From assembly GCF_000174415.1 (NCBI RefSeq), contig NZ_ACJM01000002.1, positions 62,001 to 126,000 on the forward strand: a stretch of DNA of 64,000 bases. Reading direction: 5' to 3'. Positions 52,774 to 61,783 of the stretch are shown one piece after another; position 1 is the first letter of the stretch, and each line of letters opens with the position of its first letter. The notes below the pieces were generated by a model that was not told where the DNA came from, did no database searches, and worked only from the letters and a program-made list of their open reading frames with translations. The position numbers and the translations under genes are program-made. Source of the DNA: Dethiobacter alkaliphilus AHT 1. GTDB taxonomy: Bacteria; Bacillota; Dethiobacteria; Dethiobacterales; Dethiobacteraceae.

Positions 52774-53940
52774 TTAATACACCTGCGATTTTTGACTATT
52801 TATCTGTAATAGAGACAATAATCTGTCTACATTAAAATCGGTAGTGATACCGTCTTTATGCCAGTGCTTTTTGCAGCCGCAATAATTTAGCAACACACAC
52901 TGAGGCTCCAGTCCTCTCGCTTTGGCTTTAAAACCGCCTGATATAAGATTCAGTGTACACGCTATGCCTACTATTCCTGTTTCACCGTGTGTGGTACCTC
53001 CATCTGAAAAAGCTGTTGTAGAGTGTGGGATTACAGAAACAGAAAAATTATGTTCTCTGCCCAGCCTGACCAGGGAGTTTACTTTACAGTTTGCTGAGCA
53101 TTGCCGGCAAGAATAGCCTACAGAAGTTTTTACTGCCTTACATTTATCGTTAGACTGAAAGCGAAGGCAGGTAGGTACAAGTACTCTTTTTACTTTACTG
53201 TCTACAAAGCCTTTCCTAAAAGCTTTGTTCATTATTTCCGCCCCAACCATATTTAAAAAATACTCGGCCTTTCCCCTGCGGCAAAAAATAACGTTCTCTT
53301 TCCATTTATAATTGGTACTGTTATCTTGCAGAAAGTTGTCAACATTTTCTACATACCTTCCCAGCTGCTGTGTACATTTCGTTTCAAACCACTGGGCCAA
53401 CTCTACAGCCTGGCAAATTATCTTTTCTGCGTCCTCGTCATCTTGGCTTTGCAGAAAACCAACCCAGACTTTTAACCTTTCAGCTTCCTGCTTAAAATCT
53501 CCGGCTGAGTTTAGCCAATCAATTAATTTGACTAAGCTTTGCGGCAAGCATTTAGCCTCTGCCCTGCTTTCTTTTAGCAAAAAGAGGGTTGCCAGAATTC
53601 CTCTAAGAGGATCAAAGAGCCTCTTGGCCAATTTCCCCTCTTCTCTTAGCGATGATAAACTGGAGAGAACTTTGGCTGCCACTGGCTGTAACGCGAGGGC
53701 TCGCTTTATATATTGGCGCCAATATACACCCATCATTAGCAGCTCCAAATAATAAAGGCTTTTGTCTGTCTCATGTTCTTCCTTTATATTTTCGCCGATA
53801 TATATTATGAATTTTTCTATTGTTATATAGGCCTCTTTTTCCAGCTGGGCCAACACATCATTGCTCAGTGCAGAGACAGTTAGATAGTAGTCCTGTGCCA
53901 TATGCTGTGGTGTATTCAGGGAATATGTTACAGCGTTCAT
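52774..53940 (-). CDS. DUF116 domain protein
   Basis: The 388-residue protein has an alpha-helical N-terminal half. Its C-terminal half matches DUF116: VPTCLRFQSNDKCKA, VGYSCRQCSANCKVNSLVRL, SVSVIPHSTTAFSD, GIVGIACTLNLISGG and a final LLNYCGCKKHWH. The cysteine array suggests a metal or Fe-S site. AGGCAGGTGA precedes the ATG. The function of DUF116 is unknown. It is probably monocistronic. Confidence 0.85.
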   Translation of the reverse strand: MNAVTYSLNTPQHMAQDYYLTVSALSNDVLAQLEKEAYITIEKFIIYIGENIKEEHETDKSLYYLELLMMGVYWRQYIKRALALQPVAAKVLSSLSSLREEGKLAKRLFDPLRGILATLFLLKESRAEAKCLPQSLVKLIDWLNSAGDFKQEAERLKVWVGFLQSQDDEDAEKIICQAVELAQWFETKCTQQLGRYVENVDNFLQDNSTNYKWKENVIFCRRGKAEYFLNMVGAEIMNKAFRKGFVDSKVKRVLVPTCLRFQSNDKCKAVKTSVGYSCRQCSANCKVNSLVRLGREHNFSVSVIPHSTTAFSDGGTTHGETGIVGIACTLNLISGGFKAKARGLEPQCVLLNYCGCKKHWHKDGITTDFNVDRLLSLLQINSQKSQVY

Positions 53941-54072
53941 TTAAAAGTTCACCTGCCTTTAATTATCCCACTGCATTATGGCGTTAACAGTATGCCAGGA
54001 AACCCCTGGTAATCAATTTGTTTAGAGACAAGATTGAATTGAACTTTCTTTGCATACAGAAATAGGAAGTAG

Positions 54073-55230
54073 CTAAGCAAAATATGGTTTCAGCATGGTG
54101 AGCAACTTGGGCACAACCTGGAAAGGCAGGGCCGTGGCTGCTACCTGACTCACATTTCCGGTAAGCATAATATCAAGTGGCGGGCAGTAGAACAGCCAAG
54201 ATCCCGATGCCCCGGTGTGACCGATAACCTCAGGGATAGGGCGAATCGGGTTTAAAAATTTGGGGTAGCGGAAGCGCATAATCCCCAGGCCATACTCTAT
54301 GGGCCAACCAGGGCCAACCGGGCTGATAGAGAAACCAAACTGATTCCATTCACCAGTCATCAACTTAGCGGTGGCCGGATTTTCGAATACCTCGCCTCGA
54401 ATCAGGGCCCTCATAAATGTTAGCAGTTCGCCGGCTGTGCTGTTTAAATCTCTGAAAGAATGTATAGCTTGAGGAATATTGAGGGGATCATCCTTATACC
54501 AAACATCAGCAACCGGAGCTGCTTGCCTTGCCGGTGTGGTTCCGGGATGGAAAGTTTGCTCCAAACCTAATGGACGATAAATCATTTCCTCAAAAGCGAG
54601 ATGGATTGGCTGCCCGGTTACCTTTTCAATTATTGCAATAAGTAACTGGAAGTTTGTGTCCGAGTAACGTATCTTCTTTTTTGCGCCTGACTGCGGAACA
54701 AATAGAGGAGTGTCTACATCACGGACAATCTGCATAATATCTTCAGTGCGCCATGACAGATCGTGGTTTTCAGCAACAAGCTCAAACAGGCTTTTCTCAT
54801 CTTTTCTGTGTATTTCCAGATATTCCGCAAGTCCGGAGGAATGGCTCATAAGATGGCGGATGGTTATTTTATCCGCATAGTCTACACCGTTTATCCGGTG
54901 TATTCCATCTACCAGATTTCCGGGCAGGTAAGATGCCATTGTATCGTCAATGGATAGGCGGCCTTGTTCATGTAGCTTTAAAATTGCTGCTGCAATGTAG
55001 AGCTTTGTTACGCTGGCAACCCAGAATGGGGTTTCGGTTGTCATAGGTGTCCCATCAGGGTTGGCTATGCCTTCGGCCCCAATCCATTTGAACGAGCCGT
55101 CCATACTCTCAACTGCTATAATTGCGTGCTTCACATGCTTTGCTGTCATAAGACGCTGTAGTTGTTCCTGCAAACGTTCTTGCAAACCGCTCAGATCTTT
55201 AGAGGAATTTGTTTTTGTATCTGCTGCCAT
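54073..55230 (-). CDS. Serine hydrolase, beta-lactamase class C family
   Basis: The 385-residue protein has the class C signature SVTK (S73, K76), YSDTN as the second motif and HTGASG as the third. There is no signal peptide, so it is unlikely to be a periplasmic-type beta-lactamase. Relatives include esterases and D-aminopeptidases, and the substrate is unknown. GAGGGG precedes the ATG. Confidence 0.88.
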   Translation of the reverse strand: MAADTKTNSSKDLSGLQERLQEQLQRLMTAKHVKHAIIAVESMDGSFKWIGAEGIANPDGTPMTTETPFWVASVTKLYIAAAILKLHEQGRLSIDDTMASYLPGNLVDGIHRINGVDYADKITIRHLMSHSSGLAEYLEIHRKDEKSLFELVAENHDLSWRTEDIMQIVRDVDTPLFVPQSGAKKKIRYSDTNFQLLIAIIEKVTGQPIHLAFEEMIYRPLGLEQTFHPGTTPARQAAPVADVWYKDDPLNIPQAIHSFRDLNSTAGELLTFMRALIRGEVFENPATAKLMTGEWNQFGFSISPVGPGWPIEYGLGIMRFRYPKFLNPIRPIPEVIGHTGASGSWLFYCPPLDIMLTGNVSQVAATALPFQVVPKLLTMLKPYFA

Positions 55231-55325
55231 TTCGCTACCCCTCTTCTTAACTTAGGATAATTCCAAAACATCTTCAAGACAAAGTGTTAATGATAAGCAG
55301 ATCTGCCTGGGACAGTAGGCGTTGA

Positions 55326-55472
55326 TTATTCGGCAAGGGGTCGTTTAAAGTAATGCCAGGCCCACGAAACCGCTACCAGTTCCCATCCCTGTCGGCCGTA
55401 CTCGTTTAATACTCGCTCTGTTTTTTCTGATAAACCAAAAATCAGTATACACTTGTACTCATAGTTTTGCAC
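55326..55472 (-). CDS. DUF4177 small protein
   Basis: From GTG 55472 (GAGGTGAT upstream) the product is 48 residues: NYEYKCILIFGLSEKTERVL, then EYGRQGWELVAV and WHYFKRPLAE. The GWELVAV core defines DUF4177, a small beta-alpha protein of unknown role. Confidence 0.82.
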   Translation of the reverse strand: MQNYEYKCILIFGLSEKTERVLNEYGRQGWELVAVSWAWHYFKRPLAE

Positions 55473-55590
55473 TTTATAATCACCTCGTCTTTCAGTTTCA
55501 TCATAGCGTAGTCTTCTAAACAAATTCTAAACAATATATAAACCGTTGACAAGCCTAAAAAAGTTTGGGTTCACCCATACTGTTTGATTT

Positions 55591-55626
55591 AAAACGCTCC
55601 GTAAACATAAGCTTACGGAGCGTTTT
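55591..55626 (-). terminator. Terminator of the ECF/DUF4179 operon
   Basis: A 14-bp stem (AAAACGCTCCGTAA and complement) over an 8-nt loop ends two bases before the DUF4179 stop region. Confidence 0.85.
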
Positions 55627-55628
55627 TG

Positions 55629-56972
55629 CTAATCAAATTTTACCACATGCTCATTTATGCTGACAGATTCCAGCTTTGAAATGTCCAGCGGTGAGCTGGA
55701 AGTGAACTTGGCCCTGGTCATGTTGTTTTCCCTGTAAACCCTTGTTGAATCGAAAGTATGCTTGCTGCCATCTATCAGATTGGCGCTGATTTTAATCTTA
55801 TCTAGTTCATCGCCTTCTCCGCTGCCCACTAGCGTTACTCCCATTGGAGAAACAGAAACGCTGTTTGCAGTCCAAGAATTTAATTCAATGTTTGCTGCAC
55901 TCCTTTTTTCCTCAACAACAGGTTCGAACCTGAAGGTGGTCCTCCATTTACCTGTGGTGAAGTTACCGTTGGTCACAAAGTACCCCATAAGCTCTACATC
56001 ATTTAAATCTATATCCTCTACAGCAAAGATGTACTCGCTATACTCACTTCCGTATTGAGTAGTGCCCGTTTCATCAGTCCCAAAAGAGATACGGGAGCTG
56101 TCGATATTGACTGTATCCCCCTTGCTATCCACAAAGTAGAAGTAGCCGTGATCATCAACACCATCCCCTACCCATCTTGTTTGGATATGCAGGCGATCTT
56201 CGATGTATCCCATATTAGAGATATACATAAAATCAATCCCGGGGAAACTTATCTTCATCTGTTCCGGCTTTAAGATATTAACAATTCCCTGATTCCTATA
56301 CTCTGAGTATAAGTTTCCACCGCCCCCGGGGATGTTGTCCATATCCAGGGGAATTAATTGCAATTGGTCTGTTTTTCCTATATCCAAAAGATTAATTCCT
56401 GTATTGACTTCATCGTGAATCTGCTTGTCACTAAGAAACGAATTAATATAAATGCCGGCAAGCTTATTGTTTAAACTTTTACCGCCATTACCTACGATAC
56501 GCAGAGTGGCTGTCTGTGTTTTTTCGTCATAGTGCACCACCTGGCTGTTAAGCATCATAGTGCCGGTTAGTGAGTAATTATAGAGGTCTATGTTTTCATC
56601 AACTCTATTGCCTGTTAAATCCTGCATTGTCACATAAATCACAGCCATTTCATCATCATTCATGGCAGCTACTACTTCCATTTTTATACCTTTATCCTCG
56701 TCGCTAACATTAACGGGATAAAGGATAGATGCAATACCGGGACTGACTAAAGCCAGTACGTTATTAAAACTTTTTATAGTAGCCGCCGCCACTCCGGTTG
56801 AAAATATGAAAAGTAAACAAATCATCAATGCAGCAGCCGCAGGCCTCTTATGACCCAGGGACAATTTCTTATTTTTCATTTTCTTTTCCACTTCCAACCC
56901 AATGTTATATTTAGGAGTTTTTATTGTATCAAGAGCATCTTTAATTAATTTTTCGTCCGCATCGTATCTCAT
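55629..56972 (-). CDS. DUF4179 anti-sigma-type membrane protein
   Basis: The 447-residue protein has a cytoplasmic head (about 1-40), one helix (AAAALMICLLFIFSTGVAAA) and an extracytoplasmic DUF4179-type domain (NNVLALVSPGIASILYPVN; EVVAAMNDDEMAVIYVTMQD) with a second C-terminal beta domain. It is the membrane regulator paired with the ECF factor at 56969 and overlaps its stop by 4 nt. Confidence 0.82.
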   Translation of the reverse strand: MRYDADEKLIKDALDTIKTPKYNIGLEVEKKMKNKKLSLGHKRPAAAALMICLLFIFSTGVAAATIKSFNNVLALVSPGIASILYPVNVSDEDKGIKMEVVAAMNDDEMAVIYVTMQDLTGNRVDENIDLYNYSLTGTMMLNSQVVHYDEKTQTATLRIVGNGGKSLNNKLAGIYINSFLSDKQIHDEVNTGINLLDIGKTDQLQLIPLDMDNIPGGGGNLYSEYRNQGIVNILKPEQMKISFPGIDFMYISNMGYIEDRLHIQTRWVGDGVDDHGYFYFVDSKGDTVNIDSSRISFGTDETGTTQYGSEYSEYIFAVEDIDLNDVELMGYFVTNGNFTTGKWRTTFRFEPVVEEKRSAANIELNSWTANSVSVSPMGVTLVGSGEGDELDKIKISANLIDGSKHTFDSTRVYRENNMTRAKFTSSSPLDISKLESVSINEHVVKFD

Positions 56973-57511
56973 TTACTCTCCTCCAATCTTACATAATAAG
57001 AATTGGTTTCCTTTAATGACTTTGCCAGTTTCGCCTTTGCTCGTTCATAGCGCTTACGCAATGTTGTGGCAGGCACCTGATAAATAGATTCCAAATCTGC
57101 ATAACTTGTTTCATCAATTACCCGGCTAAACACTAGCGCTCTCTCAGCAGGAGTCAATTTTAAAAGTGCATCTTTGAGATCATCTGCTATAAGATTGTCA
57201 TTTGCCGGAGCTTGTAAGCTTGAAGGCACTAATGGAATTATACTCAGTATTTTTTTCTTACGCAGTATGTCAATACAGGTCGTGTAAGCAATCCGGTATA
57301 ACCATGCCCTTAAAGAAGTACTGTTTTTAAAAGTATTTCTTTTATTGTAAGCTTTGATAAAGGTAACCTGGACAGCATCCTGAGCCTCCGCATAATCACA
57401 AAGTATATTGTGGCAATATCTGAGAAGGGGTTGGCCATATAGTTCTATCGCCCTATGTAGTTCAGTTTCACCGCCTGCAGCGAAGTGTTGGTCTATTTGA
57501 TCATTACCCAT
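56969..57511 (-). CDS. ECF RNA polymerase sigma factor
   Basis: From ATG 57511 (AAAGGAG upstream) the product is 180 residues. Region 2 is YCHNILCDYAEAQDAVQVTF, and region 4 is LTPAERALVFSRVIDETSYA and YQVPATTLRKRYERAKAKL. The longer ATG at 57607 adds a basic stretch unlike ECF starts and is not favoured. Confidence 0.92.
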   Translation of the reverse strand: MGNDQIDQHFAAGGETELHRAIELYGQPLLRYCHNILCDYAEAQDAVQVTFIKAYNKRNTFKNSTSLRAWLYRIAYTTCIDILRKKKILSIIPLVPSSLQAPANDNLIADDLKDALLKLTPAERALVFSRVIDETSYADLESIYQVPATTLRKRYERAKAKLAKSLKETNSYYVRLEESK

Positions 57512-57693
57512 GAAAATCTCCTTTAATATAATTGAAATCGATTTCACTATTATAACGGAAATAGCTGCTAATTTGTGACGTATTAGAAAAATTTTCTTCT
57601 CAAACAAAATAAAAACAAAATTAAGGCTAGCAATTTGTTAACTTTTGTTATATAGTATATATTTGTGAGCCTAAAACGAAGGAGAGAGTATTA

Positions 57694-58062
57694 GTGCAAA
57701 AAATTGTTCTTGGTCAAACAGAGTTTTCTAAATCCAATTTGGTGTCCCGTGAAGCAGTGGTTAACTTATTTGAAAGCAGTGAAGATTTTGCAGGAGAAAT
57801 TGAGTCTCAAAACATCCCGTATGTAGTATGGCATGATGATAAAAGCCATATCTTCTATATGTTAATCCCAACTGCAGATGGTGTTTGCAAAGTTGAGTTT
57901 GAGCGTTCTGAAATTGAGGGTCGTACAGGTTATGATTTTTATCTGAGCTTTGCAGATGGTCTGGCCAATACTGCGTTTGACCATTATAAAGGTACCCAGT
58001 GTTTCTTTGGCACAGAAGTAGATTTCTATGCTAAGCGCGTAAATAGTGAAAAAGCTGCATAA
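57694..58062 (+). CDS. Hypothetical soluble protein
   Basis: This 122-residue protein starts at GTG with GAAGGAGAGAG upstream. It has a mixed alpha/beta pattern (IPYVVWHDDKSHIFYMLIPT; GVCKVEFERSEIE) with no membrane segment or metal motif. It is monocistronic with its own terminator. I do not recognise it. Confidence 0.72.
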   Translation: MQKIVLGQTEFSKSNLVSREAVVNLFESSEDFAGEIESQNIPYVVWHDDKSHIFYMLIPTADGVCKVEFERSEIEGRTGYDFYLSFADGLANTAFDHYKGTQCFFGTEVDFYAKRVNSEKAA

Positions 58063-58066
58063 CAAG

Positions 58067-58093
58067 AAAAAAGGACGGGAACGTCCTTTTTTT
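58067..58093 (+). terminator. Rho-independent terminator
   Basis: AAAAAAGGACG and CGTCCTTTTTT pair over a GGAA tetraloop, ending in a T run. Confidence 0.9.
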
Positions 58094-58163
58094 TGTACCA
58101 GTAGATCATATCCTTACCCGCAACCATATCTATTCCGTTGCAAGCAACGTTATCTTGGGTGGC

Positions 58164-59840
58164 TTAAATGTCCTTCAGGACTTCTTCCAGCTCCTCAAGA
58201 CTAAAAGGTTTTGCAAGAACATTATCAAAGCCATAGTCTTTATAATTGGACATAACCGGACTGTTATTATAGCCACTGGATACGATAACTTTGATGTCTT
58301 CATTTATCCGTTTTACTTCTTGAATTATTTCTTTTCCACCTTTTGCTCCCGGGATTGTTAAGTCTAAAATAGCAACGTCAAAAGCATGTTGTTTAAGGAC
58401 TTCTAAAGCTTCATCTCCTTCTTCTACACTCTCAACCTCGAAACCAAAGGAACGCAAAGTATTGGCTAACATTTCCCTGATATTTGCCTGGTCATCCATT
58501 ACAAGTATTCTGCCACTAGCCACAAAGGGCTCGGTCCGCTGATTAATTTTAGCATCATAATTATTTTTTGAAGCTTTTAGGTAAATATGAAAAGTTGTCC
58601 CCTTACCCAACTGAGAATCAACTGCGATATAACCGTAGTGCTTATTGATTATAGAATGAGAAGTTGCCAGGCCTAACCCGCTGCCTTTTTGCTTAGTAGT
58701 AAAATAAGGATCGAATATTTTATTAATAAACTCTTTAGGAATACCTACCCCATGATCTTTAATAGATATTCTTACATATTGGCCGTCTTTAACAGGTAAC
58801 ACTTTTTCCTGGTTATTAACAAAAACGTTTTCAGCATCGATTCTGACAGTACCGCCATTTGGCATAGCTTGATTTGCGTTAATTATAATATTTTGGATTA
58901 CCTGACTTATTTGCCCTTTGTCAACTTCTACAGGCAATAAATCCTCCGCCAGATTAAAAACACATTTAACATTGGATCCTCTTAATGTAAAAGTCACAGA
59001 TTCTTGTAGTAATTCTTTAGTACAGACAACTTTAATTACCGGTGCACCACCCTTGGCAAAGGTCAACAGTTGTTGAGTCAGATTCTTTGACTCATACAAA
59101 CTTTTTTCTGCCTCATCTATATATTCCATGACTTTATCGTTCTCTTCCCTATTTAATTTTAATTTAATCAAAGAAATGTTACCAAGTGCAGCAGTTAGTA
59201 TATTATTAAAATCATGGGCTATTCCCCCGGCCAAAAAACCAATAGACTCTAATTTTTCCATTTTTGATTTGTATTCGTCAAGTTGTTTTTTTCGTTCATT
59301 GTTTTCCTGATCTCTTAAATTTTTTAGGCCTAGTGTGGTCAAAATTTCTGCAAAATCTGTGCAGAAGTTCATGATTTTCTTGGCTTTTTCTTCAGGATAA
59401 ACCGGCACCTTTTTCAAAGCATTCAAATAATTTGTCATATTAAAACCAAATTTTTCTGCTTGCTCCCTAAAGAGTTGTTCGTCTGGTTCTTCGAGGAGAA
59501 ACTGTCCCATCAAGAAAGTAGCCAGATGTTTTCCTTCAATGATTATGGGAGCGGACATATCGGTTAGCCCGTTTTCACATTTATAAATTATGCACTGATT
59601 TTCTATTACTTCTGATTCATGCAATTTCCGGTTAATAAATGTATTGCTTTTTTTACACATTGCATTAGAGGCAGGAAATTTACGATGAAAATCCTTACAG
59701 ATTTCCTGATACCCTACCCCAATTAAAATGTTGCCGTCTGCATCTGCTATAGCCACCGGGAGGTCTGTTACTGAGGAGAAATTCTCCAGAATTTTTTGAA
59801 GCTTTTTAATATTAACCAGGTCAGAAAATTTATAATGCAT
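58164..59840 (-). CDS. Hybrid histidine kinase with PocR sensor and receiver domain
   Basis: The 558-residue protein has an N-terminal PocR ligand-binding domain (about 5-170; CKKSNTFINRKL, YKCENGLTDMSAPIIIEGKH with the Cys set) and a short coiled coil. HisKA carries phospho-accepting H209 in GGIAHDFNN. The ATPase domain has NIIINANQAM, DHGVGIPKEFINKIFDPYFT and GSGLGLATS. A C-terminal receiver has D493 in AILDLTIPGAKGG. No membrane segment, so it senses a cytoplasmic ligand. PocR domains are known to bind small metabolites such as hydrocarbon derivatives. Motif copy 4 is in its leader. Confidence 0.92.
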   Translation of the reverse strand: MHYKFSDLVNIKKLQKILENFSSVTDLPVAIADADGNILIGVGYQEICKDFHRKFPASNAMCKKSNTFINRKLHESEVIENQCIIYKCENGLTDMSAPIIIEGKHLATFLMGQFLLEEPDEQLFREQAEKFGFNMTNYLNALKKVPVYPEEKAKKIMNFCTDFAEILTTLGLKNLRDQENNERKKQLDEYKSKMEKLESIGFLAGGIAHDFNNILTAALGNISLIKLKLNREENDKVMEYIDEAEKSLYESKNLTQQLLTFAKGGAPVIKVVCTKELLQESVTFTLRGSNVKCVFNLAEDLLPVEVDKGQISQVIQNIIINANQAMPNGGTVRIDAENVFVNNQEKVLPVKDGQYVRISIKDHGVGIPKEFINKIFDPYFTTKQKGSGLGLATSHSIINKHYGYIAVDSQLGKGTTFHIYLKASKNNYDAKINQRTEPFVASGRILVMDDQANIREMLANTLRSFGFEVESVEEGDEALEVLKQHAFDVAILDLTIPGAKGGKEIIQEVKRINEDIKVIVSSGYNNSPVMSNYKDYGFDNVLAKPFSLEELEEVLKDI

Positions 59841-59890
59841 TTGTGTCTCCCCCTAAGCTGACGGCTATTTTCGCGCTTCACATTCAGATA

Positions 59891-59924
59891 TTCTTTTATT
59901 TTCTACATAATTCCACAAGTTCCT
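59891..59924 (-). promoter_or_regulatory. AGGAA-N12/13-TGTAGAAAATA motif, copy 4
   Basis: It lies on the minus strand 50 nt upstream of the histidine kinase start, in matching orientation. The spacer carries TGTGGAATTA. Confidence 0.5.
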
Positions 59925-60031
59925 TCTGATAAATACTTTTGTATCATCAAACATAGTCTTTTAATTCGTTCAGCCATAAAGCATTTAAAAAAGACAGCCT
60001 AAGGCTGCCTTTTTTATTAGCAAGTATACAA

Positions 60032-61051
60032 TTACCGCTTTCTATTGGGATTCGCATTGCCATTGCCGTTGTTTCTGTTACCATTGTTGTTTCCGTTTAT
60101 TCCGTTGGCGTTGCCGTTGGCCCATGGCGGGGGACCAGTGCTCTTAACAGTCTTACCATCTTCCCGGTCCTTTTGTTTTGGTTCACTGTTTTCCAGGTCA
60201 ACATTGGTTGCCTGATCGTCTGTGCTTAAACTTTCAGAGTCGGCAATATCAGATCCATCGCCTTCTGCGTCTCCGTTTTCGTATTCGCCATTTTCTAAAT
60301 CAACGTTTTCCGAATCCTCTTTTTCCATCTCCTGACCTTCAGTATCATCGGCAGGGATTTTACCCTTTTCTATTGCGCGTTCACGCTGCCGTTCGGCGTT
60401 TAACATTGCTCGGGCAAGGCCGTTTTGTGCCGCTTCCGGAGCCCGGTCCGCAATTGACTGAAGATGGGCAATGCGCCACTGATACTTATCAAGTTCCGGT
60501 TCCAGTTCATCTCTTGCTTCGTCGCCCTCCACGCCATCGATGTCTTTTGCGTCGCCTTCCTTTGGAGCATCCAGGTCTGTATCACTGTCATCCTGGGTGC
60601 CATCCGAATCTGTAGTTTCTTCAACTTCATCTTTTTCTTCAGTCTTACCATCGTCAGCATCCAAAACCACCAGTTCATCTACCAGTCTCTCTGTGTAGAT
60701 AATCAGGTCATCCAGGGCCTTTTCCAGGGTAGCCAGCTGTTTATCGCTAAGTTCCCCATCTTCGTACATACTCTCCAACGCTGCCAGTTCTTTTGCCCTC
60801 TCTTCAGCCAGTTCATCCAGGAGTGCAACTTTAGTCTCTTGATCAAACGTCAGAATGAGGCGCACTTCTTCAATAAAGCGTTTAAAAAAGTAAAACGGAG
60901 AATCAGGCGTTAATACATCTTCCTGAGCTTCCAGGGTTTCAACAGCGATGATCCCGCCTTCATCTTCTACCGCCTCTGCCGTCCCTGCGGCAACAGGTGC
61001 AACTGCCATTATAAAAATGACAGCTAGAATAGATATAAAAATTTTCCGCAA
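60032..61051 (-). CDS. Secreted DUF5667-type protein with acidic linker and Asn/Gly tail
   Basis: The 339-residue protein has a signal peptide (FISILAVIFIMAVAPVAAGT) and a DUF5667-like helical domain (LTPDSPFYFFKRFIEEVRLI; LDELAEERAKELAALE). A strongly acidic low-complexity stretch (about 145-190), a second helical segment and another acidic linker follow. The tail of repeated NGN units is rich in Asn and Gly and ends NPNRKR. The TTG start has AAAGGGAGG 8 nt upstream. It is probably exported; function unknown. Confidence 0.82.
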   Translation of the reverse strand: MRKIFISILAVIFIMAVAPVAAGTAEAVEDEGGIIAVETLEAQEDVLTPDSPFYFFKRFIEEVRLILTFDQETKVALLDELAEERAKELAALESMYEDGELSDKQLATLEKALDDLIIYTERLVDELVVLDADDGKTEEKDEVEETTDSDGTQDDSDTDLDAPKEGDAKDIDGVEGDEARDELEPELDKYQWRIAHLQSIADRAPEAAQNGLARAMLNAERQRERAIEKGKIPADDTEGQEMEKEDSENVDLENGEYENGDAEGDGSDIADSESLSTDDQATNVDLENSEPKQKDREDGKTVKSTGPPPWANGNANGINGNNNGNRNNGNGNANPNRKR

Positions 61052-61163
61052 AGTCTCAACCTCCCTTTATTATTAATTCCTAAAAATAGTGTACCATAAT
61101 TTACTATCACTTGAATCTACTTTGAGTCTCATATCATCTGCGACAATAGTCCTAAATTTAAAA

Positions 61164-61187
61164 AAGGTGCGCTTATTGGCGCACCTT
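61164..61187 (-). terminator. Hairpin downstream of the universal stress gene
   Basis: AAGGTGCGC and GCGCACCTT form a 9-bp stem around TTATTG, with a T run on the minus strand. Confidence 0.8.
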
Positions 61188-61237
61188 CCCCTATGGTCCT
61201 TTACAGACGGAAATAGTGTGAAGAGTTACCTATTGAG

Positions 61238-61687
61238 TTATTTTACTATCAGTACGCTGGCTTTAATCTCATGTAATACCGCATTGCTGACACTTCCAAG
61301 GAACATTTTTTTCAAGCCGCTAAGTCCCCTGCTGCCAAGCACAACTATGTCGAACTCATTCTCTGCAGCAACCCTGACGATAGTTTCTGCAGCGCGACCC
61401 TCTTTTAAGAGTGTTTTTACGTTAATGTTTTTCTTCTCCAACGCCTTAGCTGCTTCTGATAAAACCTTTTTACTCTTTTCTTTCTCCTGCTCTTTTAACT
61501 CTATTAATTGCCGATTTAATTCTTCGGACAGGGTTTCATTTCCCTCGATCCTGTAAGGTCCATTTTTACTTGTTTCATATACATGGATGACTGTAACCTC
61601 AACATTACCGCCGGCTGCAATCTGTGCTGCTTTTTCTATAACTCTTTGGCTTTGTCCGGAACCGTCAGTACATACTAATATTTTCAT
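61238..61687 (-). CDS. Universal stress protein (UspA family)
   Basis: This 149-residue protein has the Usp fold: ILVCTDGSGQSQRVIEKAAQ at the start, and the ATP-binding motif GSRGLSGLKKMFLGSVS (GxxGx9GS) near the C-terminus. The central region (SEELNRQLIELKEQEKEKSK) is a charged helix. Such proteins bind ATP or AMP and support survival under stress. It appears monocistronic. Confidence 0.93.
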   Translation of the reverse strand: MKILVCTDGSGQSQRVIEKAAQIAAGGNVEVTVIHVYETSKNGPYRIEGNETLSEELNRQLIELKEQEKEKSKKVLSEAAKALEKKNINVKTLLKEGRAAETIVRVAAENEFDIVVLGSRGLSGLKKMFLGSVSNAVLHEIKASVLIVK

Positions 61688-61783
61688 TTCATCTCTCCTT
61701 GCCGATTCTTATTATCATATAATACAACCGGGGAGCTGGCTTTTGTCAATAATATTCCTGACAGCCTGGAAAAATGAATGGTA

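Noticed and set aside
60070-60130. Short tandem repeats resembling a CRISPR or minisatellite
   Set aside because: These are codon-level repeats encoding the Asn/Gly tail of the DUF5667 protein, with no spacers.
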